From the NCBI GenBank assembly GCA_028292145.1, contig JAQGMX010000160.1, forward strand, positions 1 through 5,891: DNA of 5,891 bases. Reading direction: 5' to 3'. The notes beneath the pieces were generated by a model, which saw only the letters and a program-made list of their open reading frames with translations, was not told where the DNA came from and did not search any database. Of the stretch, positions 5,511-5,891 are shown in pieces (within the stretch, counting starts at the first letter, position 1; each line of letters opens with the position of its first letter). A program made the translations under genes and the position numbers. Source of the stretch: Variovorax sp. (lineage in GTDB: Bacteria; Pseudomonadota; Gammaproteobacteria; Burkholderiales; Burkholderiaceae_C).

Positions 5511-5891
5511 TTATCTCGGCTTCTTGTGCTGGAACGCGGTCGGCGACTGGCCTGTCGCGGCCTTGAACATCGCGCAGAAGGCGCTGTCGGTCGCATAACC
5601 GCTCGCTTGCGCCACCCGGCTGACGGGCAGGCCACGCGCCAGAAGCGGCAGCGCATGCGCCATCACGGCCTGCTGCCGCCATTGCTGCCAGCTCATGCCG
5701 AGCTGGTCCCGGAAAAGCCGCGCCACGGTGCGCTCGCTGGCGCCGATGGCTGCGGCACGCTCGCCGAGCGTGGCCCGGTCGGCGGGGTTCTGCAGCAGCG
5801 TCTCGCACAGCTGGCGCAGGCGCTTGTCGCGCGGTAACGGCACATCAATGCGGATCTGGGTCGCGCGCTCGATCTCGTCGATCAGCAGCGG
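5511..5891 (-). CDS. AraC-family transcriptional regulator, C-terminal DNA-binding part (5' end outside window)
   Basis: An open frame enters from the right edge and ends at TAA (5513-5511), giving 126 residues with no stop. Ordinary family members with a cupin sensor domain are about 250-270 residues, so roughly the N-terminal half is missing; the GTG at 5843 is internal and not the start. The visible part begins with a linker helix (LLIDEIERA), then PLPRDKRLRQLCETLL, typical of the cupin-plus-HTH subgroup that includes NimR (YeaM). Two helix-turn-helix units follow: TLGERAAAIGASERTVARLF (about 50-69) and PVSRVAQASGYATDSAFCAM (about 90-109), ending in the family's FKAATGQSPTAF. It should bind DNA as an AraC-type activator or repressor. 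Its inducer is unknown because the sensor domain is out of view. Placement directly before the SulP gene on the same strand suggests it is co-transcribed with it and may control it, though such regulators often act on divergent genes to their other side. Confidence 0.93.
   Translation of the reverse strand, partial: PLLIDEIERATQIRIDVPLPRDKRLRQLCETLLQNPADRATLGERAAAIGASERTVARLFRDQLGMSWQQWRQQAVMAHALPLLARGLPVSRVAQASGYATDSAFCAMFKAATGQSPTAFQHKKPR

Noticed and set aside
3731..5656. 641-codon minus-strand frame overlapping the SulP gene
   Set aside because: It is the out-of-frame neighbour of the SulP reading frame. The product is Arg/Ala-rich with no membrane segments, whereas the SulP frame carries all family motifs.
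5503..5808. 102-codon N-terminal extension of the SulP reading frame
   Set aside because: This part overlaps the AraC regulator in another frame and is Arg/Ala-rich. SulP proteins start about 30 residues before the first signature, which the GTG at 5502 provides.

Overview
This 5.9 kb, GC-rich, densely coding window looks like chromosomal DNA of a betaproteobacterium, most likely order Burkholderiales and perhaps a Comamonadaceae-type organism. That placement is inferred from three things: the very close match of the ClpB protein to the Burkholderiales type, a Bug/TctC-family solute-binding protein (a family strongly expanded in that group), and an apparent sigma-32 promoter. I see no mobile element, CRISPR array, tRNA or rRNA.

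Layout from left to right. (1) Positions 1-298, minus strand: the first 99 residues of a Bug/TctC-type periplasmic substrate-binding protein, cut by the window edge. (2) Positions 299-406: a 108-bp divergent intergenic region holding a good heat-shock promoter for clpB and the ribosome binding sites of both flanking genes. (3) Positions 407-3812, plus strand: a tight cluster of clpB (disaggregase), a 109-residue single-span membrane protein of unknown function, and arfB (ribosome rescue peptidyl-tRNA hydrolase). Gaps are 6 and 34 nt with no terminator visible between the genes. (4) Positions 3781-5891, minus strand: an AraC-family regulator (5' part outside the window) followed 8 nt later by a SulP-family anion transporter with a C-terminal STAS domain. 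The transporter's 3' end overlaps the 3' end of arfB by 32 bp in convergent orientation.

The plus-strand cluster pairs protein disaggregation (ClpB with DnaK) with rescue of ribosomes stalled at mRNA ends (ArfB). Both are protein quality-control jobs that would benefit from shared heat-shock induction. The minus-strand pair is probably a regulator-transporter operon, but the substrate and inducer cannot be read from sequence.

Most of the window is ordinary and well explained. The least expected structure is at the arfB start: a perfect 9-bp inverted repeat encloses the Shine-Dalgarno-like sequence and start codon, and an upstream copy of the same arm could form a competing hairpin. Other points worth checking are the clpB promoter, which predicts a leader of only about 11-15 nt, and a GTG at the position equivalent to the known internal ClpB start in E. 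coli.
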